Below, piece by piece: positions 62,667 to 64,000 of a stretch of DNA of 64,000 nucleotides. The stretch covers positions 62,001 through 126,000 of the forward strand of contig JAAVLZ010000005.1 of the NCBI GenBank assembly GCA_012034405.1, given 5' to 3'. A program made the translations under genes and the position numbers. Origin of the DNA: Oscillospiraceae bacterium HV4-5-C5C (GTDB lineage: Bacteria > Bacillota > Clostridia > Saccharofermentanales > Fastidiosipilaceae). Numbering within the stretch: position 1 is the first letter of the stretch; every line of letters begins with the position of its first letter. The notes under the pieces were generated by a model. That model was not told the origin of the DNA. It searched no databases and saw nothing but the letters and a program-made list of their open reading frames with translations.

Positions 62667-63683
62667 ATGGTAACCTTAAAAGATATTGCCCGCCAAGCCG
62701 GGGTCAGCGTAATGACTGTTTCACGAGTCGTAAACGGTCAGCTGTCAAAAGTTTCAAAAGAAAACATTGACAAAATACAGAAGATCATTGAGGAAACCCA
62801 CTATGTGCCTAACTCCTCCGCCCGATCATTGTCTTCCAGATCATCGCATATTGTGGCATTAGTGATCAGTGGTGAGAGCAATCAGCTCTCCAATCCTTAT
62901 AACGCTATTCTGGCCGGAGAAGTCATTGAACGAGTGCAAAAGCAAGGCTACTACGTTATGGTTCATTTCATCAGTCACTATGAGGACATTACTCAGCGTT
63001 TACGGGCGTGGAATGCTGAAGGAGCGATCTTTTTTGGTACGTTTGATCAAGATATTCAAAAGATAATGTTTGATAACCGAATAGCGCTGGTTTTTACAGA
63101 TTCATATACTCACGTCCGTCAGGTAACGAATGTGGGACTGGATGATTACAAAGGAGGTGTACTGGCAGCAGAACACTTTATACAATCAGGTCATCAAACG
63201 GTCGCCTTTATGGGTACCTCACTAAATCAGCAGCAACTGTCTTCTGTCGTAAACAATCGTCTGGATGGTTATCGTGACACCTTGGAGAAAGCCGGTCTGG
63301 CCCTACCAGATAATTATATACTGGATATGTCCGTATCCCCATTGTCGCCAGCTCAAGCTGTCATGGCTTTGCAGCCGCGACCTACTGCCATCCTGGTCGC
63401 GGCAGACCTGCAGGCAGTTGAGCTGATTCAGGATCTGAAACAGAACGGACTTCGGGTTCCTGAAGACCTGTCAGTGATTGGCTTTGACGATCTGCCTCTG
63501 GCGCGGATGGTAACCCCCCGCCTGACCACCATCCGTCAGGACCTGAAGCAAAAAGCTCAGGTCGCGACGGAACTGCTGTTCAGACATATTCAGGACCCCT
63601 ACGCCCCGGCGGAAAATATTATTCTGGATGTAGAGCTGCTCCAGCGGGATTCTACTGCCTCGCCCTGTCCGGACCAGCCATGA
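62667..63683 (+). CDS. LacI-family transcriptional regulator
   Basis: The N-terminal helix-turn-helix VTLKDIARQAGVSVMTVSRVVNG is followed by the hinge NSSARSLSSR and a periplasmic-binding-like effector domain (GVLAAEHFIQSGHQTVAFMG, LSVIGFDDLPLARMVTPRLTTIRQD). At 338 residues it is full length. It is divergent from the alpha-glucoside operon and probably represses it and itself through the three operators. GGAGG lies seven bases before the ATG. The inducer is probably an imported alpha-glucoside. Confidence 0.94.
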   Translation: MVTLKDIARQAGVSVMTVSRVVNGQLSKVSKENIDKIQKIIEETHYVPNSSARSLSSRSSHIVALVISGESNQLSNPYNAILAGEVIERVQKQGYYVMVHFISHYEDITQRLRAWNAEGAIFFGTFDQDIQKIMFDNRIALVFTDSYTHVRQVTNVGLDDYKGGVLAAEHFIQSGHQTVAFMGTSLNQQQLSSVVNNRLDGYRDTLEKAGLALPDNYILDMSVSPLSPAQAVMALQPRPTAILVAADLQAVELIQDLKQNGLRVPEDLSVIGFDDLPLARMVTPRLTTIRQDLKQKAQVATELLFRHIQDPYAPAENIILDVELLQRDSTASPCPDQP

Positions 63684-63697
63684 GCTCCTGACGCAGG

Positions 63698-64000
63698 CTA
63701 CTGCCGGCTTTGCTCCAGCAGCAGCGGCATAAACACACCGCCCTGGACACTGCGGGCCCTAAAATGCAGCGCCTGAGCCGTTTTAGTATCATACCAGTCT
63801 CCAAAAGGCACGCGATCCGGACTGGACGCCAAAAAATTCTTGATTGGCCGTAGGATTTCCTGGCGGGTCCGGGCATCCGGTGCCAGGGTCGCCGCCCATG
63901 CCAGCCAGTCAGACTTAGTGTAGGTCGCCCGTGAATCCAAAGGGACACCATAGGGATTGCTCTGATGTAAATACCATTGCGTTTCCTTTTCATATAAAGC
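63698..64000 (-). CDS. DUF4965/DUF1793 (glutaminase A-like) protein, 5' end outside the window
   Basis: The frame is open to the last base. It encodes the typical C-terminal end of this family: WYLHQSNPYGVPLDSRATY, then TKSDWLAWAATLA, RVPFGDWYDTKTAQALHFRARSVQGGVF. Relatives include fungal glutaminase GtaA, but in gut Bacillota the natural substrate is not established and the (alpha/alpha)6-barrel part suggests a carbohydrate role. It ends 15 bases from the lacI stop (convergent). Confidence 0.82.
   Translation of the reverse strand, partial: ALYEKETQWYLHQSNPYGVPLDSRATYTKSDWLAWAATLAPDARTRQEILRPIKNFLASSPDRVPFGDWYDTKTAQALHFRARSVQGGVFMPLLLEQSRQ

Noticed and set aside
1-64000. CRISPR array, prophage, insertion sequence, tRNA or rRNA
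   Set aside because: No regularly spaced repeats, transposase or phage genes, or tRNA/rRNA-like stretches were seen on either strand.

Overview
The window reads as chromosomal DNA of a Gram-positive, probably anaerobic, carbohydrate-fermenting member of the Bacillota (Clostridia-like). Reasons: strong AGGAGG-type ribosome binding sites, lipoprotein solute-binding proteins with Ser/Thr/Ala-rich linkers, sugar importers without their own ATPase, UPF0340 and GlsB-type proteins, and no outer-membrane genes. Base composition looks close to 50% G+C. No rRNA, tRNA, insertion sequence, prophage or CRISPR array was seen. The genus cannot be named from this sequence alone.

Layout. 1-12.6 kb is mixed housekeeping: the end of a GH65 phosphorylase fused to beta-phosphoglucomutase, a UPF0340 protein, an AEC carrier, a Zn/Cd P-type ATPase behind a double-operator promoter, a NitT/TauT-type ABC importer, a GlsB-like stress membrane protein with a sigma-B-like promoter, a DUF134-NifX fusion behind a perfect palindrome, and Nudix, GNAT, DUF1304 and endonuclease/phosphatase genes. 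12.7-14.2 kb is a GH43 enzyme. 14.5-20.6 kb is a cytosine-deaminase-like amidohydrolase followed by a complete urea-type (UrtABCDE-like) importer.

20.7-30.1 kb is the most interesting part: an exopolysaccharide locus. A tight minus-strand operon runs manC, a GT-C-like membrane protein, a cellulose-synthase-like GT2 carrying six N-terminal MshEN-type repeats (a predicted c-di-GMP sensor), a BcsB-like protein and VanZ. A DPM1-like polyprenyl-phosphate glycosyltransferase is divergent from it. A second module at 47.8-51.9 kb repeats the theme: an HTH-UDP-glucose dehydrogenase fusion, a close paralogue of the GT-C protein, and another DPM1-like GT2. A plausible joint model is a c-di-GMP-gated secreted polysaccharide whose lipid-linked sugars are added outside the membrane.

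30.4-46.6 kb holds an FAD oxidoreductase and three carbohydrate ABC import modules (solute-binding protein plus two permeases, no ATPase). They have ArsR- or AraC-type regulators, and one includes a GH43 enzyme. An MFS transporter follows.

52-64 kb is an alpha-glucan utilisation operon: importer, two GH31 enzymes and a GH13 with an alpha-1,6-type active site. It faces a LacI regulator across an intergenic region with three matching operators. The window ends in the 3' end of a DUF4965/glutaminase-A-like gene.
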